NCBI GenBank assembly: GCA_973895155.1
Contig: OZ316897.1
Coordinates: 21,390,001-21,454,000, forward strand
Origin: Marsupella aquatica
Taxonomy: Eukaryota > Marchantiophyta
Direction of reading: 5' to 3'
Length of the DNA stretch: 64,000 nucleotides
Part shown: positions 36,312 through 48,469 of the stretch, piece by piece
Layout of the letters: every line of letters begins with the position of its first letter
Numbering within the stretch: the stretch's first letter is position 1
Notes under the pieces: generated by a model
Told to the model about the DNA's origin: nothing
Seen by the model: the letters and a program-made list of their open reading frames with translations, nothing else
Database searches by the model: none
Translations under genes and position numbers: made by a program

Positions 36312-36989
36312 TTGAACTATTTGAATAACTTTCTAAGACGTTCAGATCGAGGTTATGGACTTGCTATGCGCGGCTTTTCACACAGTTTCTACTTTTCCAA
36401 TGTCACCCGCGCCGCGAATGCAATGTAGTCCAGCTGACCGCTCTAATAATGCCTAAAGTCTAAAACGCGAAAAATATCTTGACGGTTAAAATTGAAACCC
36501 AATAGGAAAAATGAATTTAAAAGCACCATGGACCACCCTTACGGAGTGGACTCACAACTGGAACCAGATAAGACCGAAACCTTCGAATTAATACAAGACA
36601 AAGAGACATGTGGACCAGAGATCTGCTGTAGCGCGCTGGTCATCTATCTGAGCATTTCAACACGTACAGTCAAGTCTATGTTCTGGATTGGTCACGCACG
36701 CTACACTCATATAGAGTAAATTTCCAATGTCAACCGGAGTGCAATGTACGTTCCAAATGTCAATAAGAATGAAACGTAGCTAGTTCCGTGAGTAAACTCT
36801 ATCGATCTACAACCAGAAGTGGGAAAGGTATCTTGAGCGATTGAACGTGGAAACTAATCGAGCTAGGGAAAAGCTGCATCTTCTACGCCGAATCTATATT
36901 AATACTCCTGAAACGGAAACTTCAAGTGAAAGCGTTGAAGGGTCAGAAATAAGATCGGTCAACTAGTGAACAGCGTTAAATAGTTATCC
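36312..36989 (-). other. 5' region of kelch copy 1
   Basis: This stretch is shared with the region 5' of kelch copy 2 (51,600-52,080): GGTCACGCGCGCTACACTCA-type text, TTTCCAATGTCAAC, GAATGCACTG-like phrases, ACAACCAGAAGTGGGAAAGG and AATCGAGCTAGGGAAAAGCT. Conservation between paralogs suggests it includes promoter or leader sequence. No TATA box is obvious. Confidence 0.5.
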
Positions 36990-38560
36990 TAAATAAAAGT
37001 ACCAACTATCAACCGGCAAGCACAAAACATACAACGTATCTCTTTAAAACAAGTTCAGACTTACTTCCGCCGATGCACTGAACTCACTGTAAAACTGACA
37101 AGAATACCTTGAAGACAACAAAGGTCAGACATATTTCCGCCGATGCACGTACTGGACTCTCTGTGAAACTGACAAGAATACCTTGAAGACGACTGGAGAG
37201 GGGTCTCATAAATAAGAGTACCAACGATCAACCGGCAAGCACAAAACATACAATGTATCTCTTTAAAACAACAAAGTTAAGACGAACTTCCGCCGATGCA
37301 CTTGAGTCACTGTAAAACTGACAAGAATTTTCTTGAAGACAACAAAGTGCAGACGTACTTCCGCCGATGCACTGGACTCACTATGAAACTGACAAGAATA
37401 CCTTGAAGACGAAGGGAGAGGGCCGAAGCTGAATTCAGAGCTTCCGCCGAGGAGTATGCAGCAACGAGCATCAACACTGCCGGGGATGCGAAGCACGAGC
37501 ATCCACACTGCTGGAGATGCGAAGCACGACCCTTTGAATACTGTCACTTAACGAGTTCGGGGACTCAATCTCCGCAGACCGGCCTGCACAAAACAAATTA
37601 TATATCTCTTTAAAACAAAAAGGTTCAGACATCTTCCGCCGATGCACTGGATTCACTGTAAAACTGACAAGAACTTCCTTGAAGACAACAAAGTGCAGAC
37701 GTACTTCTTCCGCCGATGCACTGGACTCACTATGAAACTGACAAGAATACCTTGAAGTCGAAGGGAGAGGGCCGAAGTTGGATTCAGAGCTTCCGCCGAC
37801 GAGTATGCAGCAACGAGCATCCACACTGCTGGGGATGCTAAGCAAGACCCTTTGAATACTGTCACTTAACGAGTTCGGGGACTCAATCTCCGCAGTCCGG
37901 CCTGCACAAAACAAACAATATATCTCTTTAAAACAAAAAGGTTCAGACATACTTCCGCCGATGCACTGGACTCAGGACTCAAATCTCGGCAGACCGGCCT
38001 GCACAAAACAAACAATGTATCTCTTTAAAACAAAGAACTCAATCTCCGCAGTCCGGCCTGCACAAAACAAACAATATATCTCTTTAAAACAAAAAGGTTC
38101 AGACATACTTCCGCCGATGCACTGGACTCAGGACTCAAATCTCGGCAGACCGGCCTGCACAAAACAAACAATGTATCTCTTTAAAACAAAGAAGTTCAGA
38201 CATACTTCCGCCGATGCACTGGACTCAGGACTCAATCTCCGCAAACGTGCCTGCACAAAACAAACAATGTATCTCTTTAAAACAAAAAAGTTCATACATA
38301 CTTCCGCCGATGCACTGGACTCACTGTGAAACTGACAAGAATTTACTTGAAGACAACAAAGTGCAGACATACTTCCGCCGATGCACTGCACTCACTATGA
38401 AACTGACAAGAATTCTGAAGGCAAAGGGGGAGGGCCGATGTTGGATTCACAGCTTCCGCCGACGAGTATGCAGCAACTAGCATCCACACTGCTAGGGATG
38501 CGAAACACACGACCCTTTCAATACTCACCTAACGAGTTTAGGGACTCGATCTCCGCAGAC
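36990..38560. repeat. Kelch-upstream repeat array, copy 1
   Basis: Imperfect tandem units of about 75-250 bp are built from three shared pieces: ACAATGTATCTCTTTAAAAC; CTTCCGCCGATGCACTGGAC; and AAACTGACAAGAATACCTTG. The middle piece occurs about 11 times. Larger composite units of roughly 300 bp also contain GAGCATCCACACTGCTGG and GAACTCAATCTCCGCAG-type text. The array lies on the 5' side of kelch copy 1. Open frames within it are by-products of the repeats. Confidence 0.9.
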
Positions 38561-39046
38561 CAGCTAAGGCGATAGAGAGAGTGGTATTCACCCTTTAAAT
38601 ACTGTCACCTAACGAGTTTGGGGACTCGATCTACACAGACCAGCTAAGACGATCGAGAGAGTGGGATTCATGAGAAGATATGATAGAATAGAATAGAATA
38701 GAATAGAATAGAATAGAATAGATCGTCAGATTCGATTAATTGGAGGGTGACGATGGATCGAGCACCCCTATTTTTTGTGGGTAGTGGAGGGTGACGGCCC
38801 ATCCAGTACGCCAGCTCTCTGGGTTTGTTGTTTGGGGACGTGGCTTCAGCCGGGGCTTCAGCCAACTGTGTGCAGTGAAAATTACACGCGGAATTATTTG
38901 TTTTAGTAAAGAATTCGTAGCCGGGGTTGCCGTAGCCCCTCCGACCTGATAGAGCCATTTAAAAAAGTAAAATATAACGCCAGGGTGACCACTGCCACTT
39001 CTACTGTACATGATAGCGACTTCACTTGGTCAGACTAATGTGCGTT
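38561..39046. repeat. Flank module F, copy 1 with (GAATA)7
   Basis: The module begins with CTCCGCAGACCAGCTAAG, includes a GAATA microsatellite (38,686-38,720, seven units), then GGTTTGTTGTTTGGGGACGT, GTAGCCGGGGTTGCCGTAG and a terminal AGACTAATGTGCG. It matches 53,690-54,075 closely, and 49,250-49,450, 56,110-56,320 and 63,185-63,485 in diverged form. No gene is evident. Confidence 0.75.
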
Positions 39047-39083
39047 GTGATTTTATTAAAAAAAATATCAAGACTGATGATGG

Positions 39084-42000
39084 TGTTAAGGGGTAATGTG
39101 AACATGCACTAAACATATTCATGTTACTTCATATGTTAAGGGGTAAATAATGTGAACATGCACTAAACATATTCATGTTACTTCATATGCAGAGGCTTAC
39201 ACCAGAGCATTGAAAGGAATGATGGATGGTTTGAAGGGAGAGATGGAGATAGTTTGTAAATCTCATGTCTGATGAATTTGAAACTGCAGTTCATTAGCAT
39301 TCCATACGATTGCAGTTGAATTTCATTCAATGAATTCTCTCATCCTGTCTCTTATGAGCCAACTGAACTTGCATTTCATAAGTTTAATATATTGTCCTCC
39401 ACCTCCTAAATCTTGGTATCCTCATTTCCAAAAGAAACTAGTAAGAGGAGAATTTCCACTGTCCTCAATCTGTTTTAAGAAGAAAGAAATTGTCTTCTTA
39501 GTAAGCTAGTTGATTAGGCTAACTTTGTTTCAGTAGTTTATTCCATATGGCTACTCCTACTTCCAACCTTAACAGGGCCTATGTGATGGAGAAGTTAAAT
39601 GGATAATTGAACTATTCAATCTGGAAGATTAAGTTGGAAATGTTACTAATTTGACAAGATCTTTTATCAGTTGTTGATGGCAGGCTTCCTAATCCAGGGC
39701 CTGCTAATCCAATACTTGGGGGGTTGATTATCAAAAATCTTAGGAACCATATGCAATCCAAAATAGATATTTTTAATAGAAATTAACTAAATTTTTTAAA
39801 AGCCCCGTAAAAAGCATAAGAGACAAAAGAAAGTATTATAATCTCATGTTTATAGAATATTCTCTAATATATATCTTTTATAAAGTAAAATATGTTATTA
39901 ATGTTGAAAATGGAGAATATTCTTGGAATGTTTTCTTTATAAAATAGGTCTATTTATATTAGGCTAGGATCGCACGTGATACCCCAAAATATACACTTAG
40001 TTAACCCCCCAAGATCCAATAGCTTTAGCGGAATGGAAAACAAAAGATGCTAAGGCAAGAGTTGACCTGATTCTTCATTGCGCTTTGTTCCTTAGCAGCT
40101 TTGAAAGAGATTTGGGATAAGCTGAAGGCAACCTACGAGTTGTCTGATTTGTCGGCTCAAGTCGCTATTCATTGGTAACTTTTACAACTCTCTCTACTTG
40201 AAGGTAATTTAGTACTTGACTTCATAGAAGAGTTTCAAGGCCTGGTTGACAAGCTAGGCTACAGTTGCTGGTCTTACAATTCCTGACAACCAGTTAATCA
40301 TTCTACTTCTGGGAGCATTACCCGAGACGTGGAGGTCATTCATCTCCATTCATCTCCATTCAATCAAATCAAACCGGTCTTACTTTCTCTGTACTTCTTG
40401 CTAAAATTCTTCAAGAAAATGCAATGCAAACTCATCATGGTTCCAAGGGTAAATCTGACTCTCGAACCAATATATGGTGCATTGATTGATGTGGAGAAGT
40501 ACAAAGGTAAACCCAAATCCAAGGGTAAAACTGGAAATTCACATCCCAGTTCTTCAAATGATGGCAAATACAAAGAGCTTACATGCCATTATTGTTTAAA
40601 GAAAGGTTTTATTGCTCCAGATTGTTGCAGCAGAGCAAAAGACCGTACTGCTGGTATTTTTTGATCAGCAAAGCCACCATCAACTCAATTTGCTGATAGT
40701 ACTCCAAAGGTGCAATTGGTTATCGCTACCACATATTCAACGGTTCCAAGTCCCTATGATTTTGGTATCACGTGGTTTAATTTTTTGATTCGGGGGCCAC
40801 TTGACATATGACTCCACATACACAATGGTTTCACCAATATGAAACATTGCCTCACACTCTTGTGGTTTCCATGGCCGACAATTTTGTACAATTGGCCATT
40901 GGTGTTCCGGGTCCGTTCAGGGTCCGTTACCACAATCTCTAATGTGCTTCACGTACCTAAGATCGAGAAAAAATTGTTGTCGGTCTTAGAAGCCACCAGG
41001 AGCAGTCATGGCAGCATTGAATTTTTCCCTGGACATTGCTTGTTAAAAGGACTTGATCATACTGGCTCTCTTATTCAACTTAAATGTTGTCAAGTTGGTA
41101 GTCTTTACCCTTTGGGTGTTGGCTATCTCAATCTTCAAAACATTTGGAAAGTAATGCTCTTAAATCACACCCAGGGTCACGCCATTTCTAAAGACTGATC
41201 GACGCTCTTTGCTGGCATCATCAACCGGGTCATCGACTTGGCCATTTGCACTTTGGTACGATTAAAATCATGCAAGTTACACACAACGCAGTTACTGGAA
41301 TTTCAAGTTCCAAGTTTGACAACATCCCTCTGACTTTGTGAGGGATGTATTTCTGGAAAACAGCAGAAAAATCCATTTCCATCTGGTCCAAGTAAAAGAG
41401 CTGGTTCTTTGCTAGGACTTGTTCACATCGACCTGTGTGGTCCTATGCAAGTTCTTTCCTTGGGAGCCTGATGAAGGTATTTCTTAACCTTCATTGACGG
41501 TCACTCACATTGGTATACTTATGTTAACTTTCTCAAACAAAAATCTGAAGTATTTAGAAAATTTCAGATATATGAGGTGTTAGTTGAAAATCAACTTGGC
41601 CTTTCTATAAAGGTAATTTGGGGAGACAATGGTGGAGAGTACATCTCTCAATCTGAGTTCACTATTTTCTGTCAAAAACATGCATGGCATAGCACAACAG
41701 CTTCCCATACTTGGGACCCCATAGTAAAATGAGTTGCAGAGCGCAAAAACCAGACCTTGGTTAACTCAACTTGCAACATCATTCAGGCTGCTCAGCTTCC
41801 AAATTCTTTTTGGGTTGCAAAAGCTGTATGGGAAGGTGTAGCTATTGCATGTTATCTTCACAATCATAGCTTCACTTTTGCCTTGGAGAATAATTATGTC
41901 ACTCCTTATGAGTTATGGACTGGTGGCACCAAACCAGATTTCAAGTATGGCAGGATCGGGGTCAGGATCTTTGGGTGTCCGGCTTATCAACATGTTCCAA

Positions 42001-44291
42001 AAGAAAAGAGGCAAAAGTTGGATGCTAAAACCAATAAATGTGTGTTTATTAATTGGTTATGGAGAGGATATTGGCTTTAAGGGCTATTTACTATAATTAT
42101 GACCCCATTACACGACAGTTCATTTTTAGCCATAATGTGGTTTTCCATGAGGACCACATCCTTGGGTTACATCTTGGACGTTCTTCCTCTTCTAAGTCTT
42201 CAGAATTTGATTCTACTAGTGTTGACAACCTCGTTGATCGTGCACTGATGAATTCTTAGGCAGACTATCATCAACAACTGCACCACCAGCTCAACTGGCA
42301 GTTCTTATCCCTGTTCCACTTCCAAGACCAATTGTGTTACAAGGGCCTATCACTCCTGATCCACAAATTCCATCAGATTTGGCAGATTGTTCGGACTCAT
42401 CATCGGATAATACTATTTAATAACCATTCACGCGAGGATGTTCTTGAATCCCTTCTTCAAGATCCTTTTGATATTGATACTGCTACGTCAGAAAGAACTC
42501 CTCGTCGACTGTCCTCACGTATAACTAAAGGAACTCTACTTGCAAGGTACAGTACTTCAAATCTAGTTCATGTTCAAAACATATATGCCTTAGCAGTGGC
42601 ACAATCTTCAGAGCCTTCATCCTTATCAAAAGGGTTGACATCTCTTGATGCTGATAAATGGCAGCAAGCCATTGAGGCTGAGTATGGATCACTCATGCAA
42701 AACCAAACATGGGAACTACAAGATCTTCCTCCTAGCAGGTGTGTGGTTTCTTGTAAAATAATGGATTTGTAGGAAGAAATTATACAATTCTGACAGAACC
42801 ATTGCCTGATACAAAGCTCGACTTGTTGCACGCAGTTTTTCCCAAATTGAGGGAATTAACTACCATGAAACTTTCTCGCCAGTAATACGCATGTCATCTT
42901 TACGGGTCATGTTGGCCTTGGCAGCTATCTTTGATCTTCACATGCATTCATCAGATGGATGTCAATACGGCTTTTTTGTATGCACTTTTACCAGAAGAAG
43001 CATATATGTCACGTTTTCCTAAAAAGGTTTGTCGGCTTTTACACTCACTCTATGGCCTCAAGCAGTCACCTCGCTTGTGGTTTGAACGTTTCAACAATTA
43101 TTTGCTAGAAGTTGGCTTTGTTCCTTGTCTTGAAGCTAACAATAATGTTTATATCAAGCACCAAAACAGCAGTTTTGCCATCCTTGAATTGGTTTGTATG
43201 CTTATGACTGAATCATACTTTCCAATAGTTTGCCTTTCCTTAATCAAATTAACCATAATTTGTCTATTACGTTTGAAATGACTGACAATGGGGAAACAGA
43301 GTACTGTTTAGGCATTCAGGTCAAACACCATAGACCATTTGAAACCATTACTCTATCTCAAAGCAAATATATTCAAGATATTCTTACCAGGTTTAACATG
43401 CTTGATTGCAAGCCAATTGATACCCCTATGCCAGCAAATACACGCCTTACCAAGAGCATGAGTCCAACAACTCCTCAAGAGATCAGTCAAATGAAAAACA
43501 TTTCCATATGCCAATGCTTTAGGATGCATATTGTATGTTGCAACTAGTACGCATTCAGATATTTCCTTTGCTACTAGTCATGCAACGCAACTAGTATATG
43601 TCCAATCTTGGTCCTTTACATTGGGCTGCAGTTAAGCACATTCTTAGAATGATACTTAAAGCGGGACTTAAAGAGGACACATGACCTTGGGCTCACTTAT
43701 CAAGGAAGGAGTACTAGCAAACTTCAAGGTTGGACAGACTCCGACTGGGGTAGTGACACCGGCTCCCAAAAATCTGTCACAGGGTTTTCCTTTCAACTGG
43801 GCGGGGGTGCTGTATCCTGGCATAGCAAGAAGCAGCCCACCATTGCTCTATCTTCTATCGAAGCAGAGTTTATGGCTGGATCTTCTTGTGCAAAAGAGGC
43901 AATCTGGTTACGTTGGCTTGTGCAAGGCGTAGGCTTTTTCACAATCTGTTCCTATCCAAATCTTCAGTGACAATCAATCATGCATATCTCTTGCCAAGAA
44001 CCTGAGTAGATTCTACAACAGATCTAAGTATATAGATCTTAGATTCAAGTTAGCACAAAAGAAATCATTTTGGACTATGTTCCTACAAGCCAAATGATTG
44101 CAGATGTCTTAACTAAAGCCCTTCCTAAACCAAAACATGAGTATTGCACTCATGGTCTAGATATTAGATTACCTTAGTTAGTGTAGGTTCACATTAGGTG
44201 GGGGGGGGGGGGGTGTCAAGGGGTAATGTGAACATGCACTAAGCATATTCATGTTACTTCATATGTTAAAGGGTAATGTGAACATGCACTA
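39084..44291 (+). mobile_element. Decayed copia element (family 2) with 5' LTR and truncated 3' LTR
   Basis: The 5' LTR begins TGTTAAGGGGTAATG at 39,084 and extends to about 39,411, where TGGTATC resembles a primer site. Its first 100 bp are a 50-bp direct repeat (39,084; 39,134), which recurs at 44,214 and 44,264 in the 3' LTR; that LTR is cut off at about 44,291. Gag starts at the ATG at 39,547. A knuckle-like CHYCLKKGFIAPDC has lost its histidine. Integrase (NGGEYISQSEF; VAERKNQT), reverse transcriptase ([26 protein letters not shown]) and a trace of RNase H follow, with many stops. The polypurine tract ends in 14 guanines (44,200-44,213). Confidence 0.88.
39715..40013. mobile_element. Non-autonomous DNA transposon with 8-bp target duplication, nested in copia gag
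   Basis: Terminal inverted repeats CTTGGGGGGTT / AACCCCCCAAG bound a 299-bp AT-rich element. ATCCAATA flanks both ends (39,707-39,714 and 40,014-40,021). Removing the insertion and one duplication lets the surrounding gag sequence continue (PGPANP ... ALAEWKTKDAKARVDL). An 8-bp duplication fits hAT elements, but the termini are not the common CAGGG form, so the superfamily stays open. There is no coding capacity. Confidence 0.85.
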
Positions 44292-44559
44292 TCTATCCCT
44301 TTCTGATTCTGGTGTGAAAGGGATCGATAAGATCAGCTTTAGTGCTATCAACAATCTTCACAGTTGTCTAAACTGAAATTGAAATTCAGTATTGGATGAG
44401 ATTTCTGAGATGTCTATAATTGGTTTAATTAATAGCAAAATCATTTTTATTCATGACATAACACAAAATATAACCTAGGAGCAAAAAATAACACTTTGCA
44501 GCAGTAGAGTGCGGTATTCATCCATGTCATACATCATTATTATCCCTCACAACACAAGT
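44292..44559. other. Intergenic, nothing recognised
   Basis: AT-rich sequence between two copia remnants. It might hold the diverged LTR of the next element, but I see no supporting repeat. Confidence 0.35.
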
Positions 44560-47480
44560 TTTTGCATACTTCATTATAGAATGGTATCAATTGGATGGAG
44601 TGACACTTACTATCTATGGTTATCTATCATGATTGTGAAATTGTGAATACAAAGGAAGGAAGGAATGCTTGCAATTGACTCAGATAGTTTAATTGCCCAC
44701 TCAGAGTAAAGTTGATACAAGTATCCTAGTTTAAAATAATAGAGAACAAAATTAAGCCGAGACACCTTCTACTCAATCCTCCCATTTCAATTGGGTGATC
44801 TACATCAACCTACCTCCCATCTATTTACCTCCCATCTATTTACGATGGTGAATCTAGTGCTCTTTCTAAAATTGACAATCTTCCAAAATTTGATGGAACT
44901 AAATCTGGAGGTTCGGGATGAATTTGTTTCTGTCCGCTGAAGAATCAGTTGGAATTGTTGATGTAACAATCCCCAAGCCCACAACGTCTGCTGCTCCAGC
45001 AACTGGACCCGGAAGTATCGAAGAATGGGTTACCAATGATCGAATTGCATTATCATTCATTGCGAATCGTTCATTGACAATTTGCAAGTGCATCACCTCC
45101 GCGATCACATCAGCTCAGTGACGAATTCTGCTGAAGCCTGGACTAAGCAGTAACCAAGATGTACCTATAGGATGAGTTACAAAACTCTCAAGATGAAAGA
45201 ACGGGAGAGCGTGACCAAAAATGTTCACAATTTCCGCACCTTAAGTGATCAACTCTCTTCAGCTGGAGTGATCTGTGCCTAATAATTATCGCAATGGTTG
45301 AGTTCTTTGCGACGTCAAATTAATTTATCACTCCATGAAGTAATAACTTATCTCCTTTAAGAGAAGATGATGAAGTCACAGACCAAATATTAAACCCACA
45401 ATAGCGCTCTTTGGTAGAGGCATTGACTCTCCACCAAACAAACCCTCCAAGCTAGGCAAGGCGATTACCTACAGCGTGGTAATGGTAGTGGACAAATTTC
45501 TTCCAGAGGTGTAGGCCCTTCTAAGCCAATGTTTCCTCCCAATCCTTTTAGGAGAGAAGAATCGTCTTCTACTACTGATTGGCCTTCTCCGTCATCATTT
45601 AGTAATTATTCAGACTAATTACAAGAAGATGAAGTGCAAGATCGAAGAAGATGAAGAGAATTTCTGACCAACAAAATTCAGCAAAAGGTCTGAATTCTCA
45701 AAATATTGATTTCTACTTCTCCTCTTACCGTTTGCTGTTGCATATTCGGTCAAGGATTCTGGAAATCTAGATATTTCATGGTATCTGGACTCTAGAGCAA
45801 GTTCTCACCACATGTCTCATTCTGGTGAAAATTTCACAAACTACACTCTGCTATACAGATTCACAGTTTGTTTACCTCGGAGACAACTCCACTCAAAAGA
45901 TCCAGGGCATTGGCCAAGTTACTATCCTTCTTTCCAAGGCCACCATTTATATATACCATCTCTAATGTCGTGCACATTCCAGGACTTAAGAAGAATTTGT
46001 TTTTTCTTAAACACCTGAATGCTGCAAATAACTCTGCACTCATCGAGCAAGGACACTGTGTTTTGCACGATCCTCAAGGAGCAGTTATAACTAGAAGACT
46101 AGTTATCGGATAAGAGATTTATACAAACTAGGTGAAACTATTTTGCCTTCACCCGTCATTGCTGCCTAAGGTAACTTTTCTAATCTTCTGACCTCTGGCA
46201 CGGCACAATCATTTCGGACACATTAGTACTGCACGGATTTCTCAATTGCAATCCCAGAAAATGGCTGATAGGTTTACTAATCACCATTCTTCTCATGACT
46301 CTTCTTGCACTAAGTACGTCTGTTTGGCAAACAGACTAGAAATCCTTTCCCAACACTCCTGCTCACCGAGCCATAGGTATATTGGGATTCATTCATACAG
46401 AAATTTGTGGCCCTATCTGTTCACCTACTCACTCGGGGATTTTGTTACTTCATTTTATTCATAGCCTATTTTTCTCGTTATAACATAGTTCATCTTAATT
46501 TTCATGAATAAGTCGGACGCTCTTCCACAATTTCCTCAATTTGTGACAACAGTGGATCGGAGACCCTGTATCAACCTCATCAAATAAAAATGCTGCGTTC
46601 TGATAATGGAGGAGAATACCCGTCTTCAGGCTTCAACGACTTTTCCACGCTGTATGGATCCTCATGAATGCTGTTCGTTCAATGTTGACCCAATCATCTC
46701 TTCCAAAGACGTACTGGGCTGAAGCTTTTCTCATCGTCACCTATTTTCGTACATAAAAGATTACCTGGCAAAGCCTTGCCACGTACCATCAAAAACTCTA
46801 TGAAATATATAATCATGGTTTTCTCATAAGCCATCTTTATCTCACGTTTCGAGTTTATGCAGCCGCCTTTGCAAAGATCACTGATCCTATCTCTAAGTTG
46901 GATTCTCACACTGATTAATGTATCTTTCTTGGTTATAGGGAGCAATTGAAGCTAAAGATCTATCGTCTTGAAAAAGAAAGTTAGGAATTAAATATTATAC
47001 TTTCCCGAGATATTATTGTACTTGAAGATGAAGTTGGCTCTGTAATCTAAGGTTCTTCAACTGTTCCTTCATTAGTTGAACGAAGAGCTAACCTCCAGTC
47101 ATACCCTACATTTTTCAATTCTTCTCCGATTTTAATCACTCGGTTATCTCTCCTCCATCCTCATCTGCTCCATCCTCTGCAAGAACATCATCAATCGAGC
47201 TTTATTTCCAATGTCTCCTTCTATTCCTATCAATTTATTTGATCACCGTCATTTTCTTGTTCTGGTGATGGTCGAACTTACCTTCATTATGAAAGGAGTT
47301 CAAAGCAAATCCTGAAATTGTCGTAGACGCGTATCACCAAGGAAGTTGAGCTTCTCAAATTGCATACAATAAATTGTCGTAGACGCGTATCACCAAGGAA
47401 GTTGAATGTTACTATGCTTTCCATGGAGTTTAAAACTTGCAGAAACAAAAAATGCAGGTTTTACTCTCATATTTCAGTTT
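44560..47480 (+). mobile_element. Decayed copia element (family 3), leader to integrase
   Basis: A leader with TGGTATCAATTGGATGG (about 44,582) is followed by gag from about 44,845: KIDNLPKFDGTKSG, VDVTIPKPT, GPGSIEEWVTNDRIALSFI, then NFRTLSDQLSSAGVICA. Protease and integrase traces follow, including LRSDNGGEY at about 46,590 and a C-terminal integrase piece with AFAKITDPIS. Frameshifts and stops are numerous. Gag, integrase and the downstream flank run parallel to 26,160-28,200, so the two regions derive from one duplication. Confidence 0.75.
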
Positions 47481-48469
47481 ATTTTTTGAACCCACAACTT
47501 AATTACAAACAAGCTACAACAGGAGTACCCGATGATCACCACTTGGAGAATTAAAGCAACTTCTGAGGAACTCCAAAATTTGGCTACTATGCTGGCCTAG
47601 AAGCTTGTCCCACTTCCTCCTAACCTGACTACATACTGTTGAAATCCACAAATATGAAGCTTCACTCAAGTTCCTAAACATCGATTCTGAGGAAACGTTC
47701 TCACCCATAATTTAGCTCCAATCTCTTCGATTGTTCATAGATAAGTTAAGCTGATTGCCTTAGCTGCTTATTTCAATCTTGAACTCCATTAGATGAACAT
47801 CAGCTTGCGTTGGAAAATCCTTAGCTTTATTAACAGCTAGCTTGCACCATTACAATCCCATAAGAATTTCCAAGCCACACCTAGCACCTGACCGCAAGAA
47901 GTGAACCAAGCGACCCAAGGCTACAATACATCATGATCGAGACACACAGACTAGAAAGCAAGAGCAAACGCAACCCAGGGTGGCCAATAGATCATGGAGA
48001 TGGACAGATGAGTAAACTGATCGACCTGCCACAATGTCCGGCCTCAAATATGAAATTGCAGAATCCAGTAACCAATGTAGCCAACAGACAGCGTGACCCA
48101 TGCCACATGTGAACTTAACATGAGTAGAAGTTTGACATCATTAGATATATATTGCACGCAATGGTAGAATGTTAAATCAGCAAAGAAATCACAACAAATT
48201 TTATAGTTTTTACAATTGAATACATTCAAAACTACCACAACCTCTCAGGGGCTCATATCTCATGCACCACCAATAATAGAAAACTTTGATTACCCTCACA
48301 AATGTTAAATTTGATAAGAAAATGGGTGAATACTTTATCAAAAATTAAATCTCAAATGAAAAATTTCTGAACAGAATCCTGTAAAGTCTAAACAAAACTG
48401 ACTTTGGCCCTTTTTTACAGACAAAAGAGGCCATTATTGCAGAAGTCCAGTTCCTAAAAGAGTTACTGT
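47481..48469 (-). repeat. Kelch 3' flank, uninterrupted copy (empty copia site)
   Basis: It is collinear with 29,436-29,646 joined to 34,526-35,010. The sequence GGCCAATAGATCATGG (AATAG at 47,986-47,990) is the unoccupied target of the 29.6-34.5 kb copia. AATAAA on the minus strand is at 47,826-47,831. The first 320 bp match 27,500-27,840. Confidence 0.75.

Noticed and set aside
37961-38329. 122-codon open frame with internal repeats
   Set aside because: It is produced by the tandem array units; reading frames change between units and no family is recognisable.
36990-38560. CRISPR-like regular repeats (also 52,080-53,700)
   Set aside because: Units are imperfect, of unequal length, and the DNA between them is itself repeated; the setting is a plant nuclear genome.
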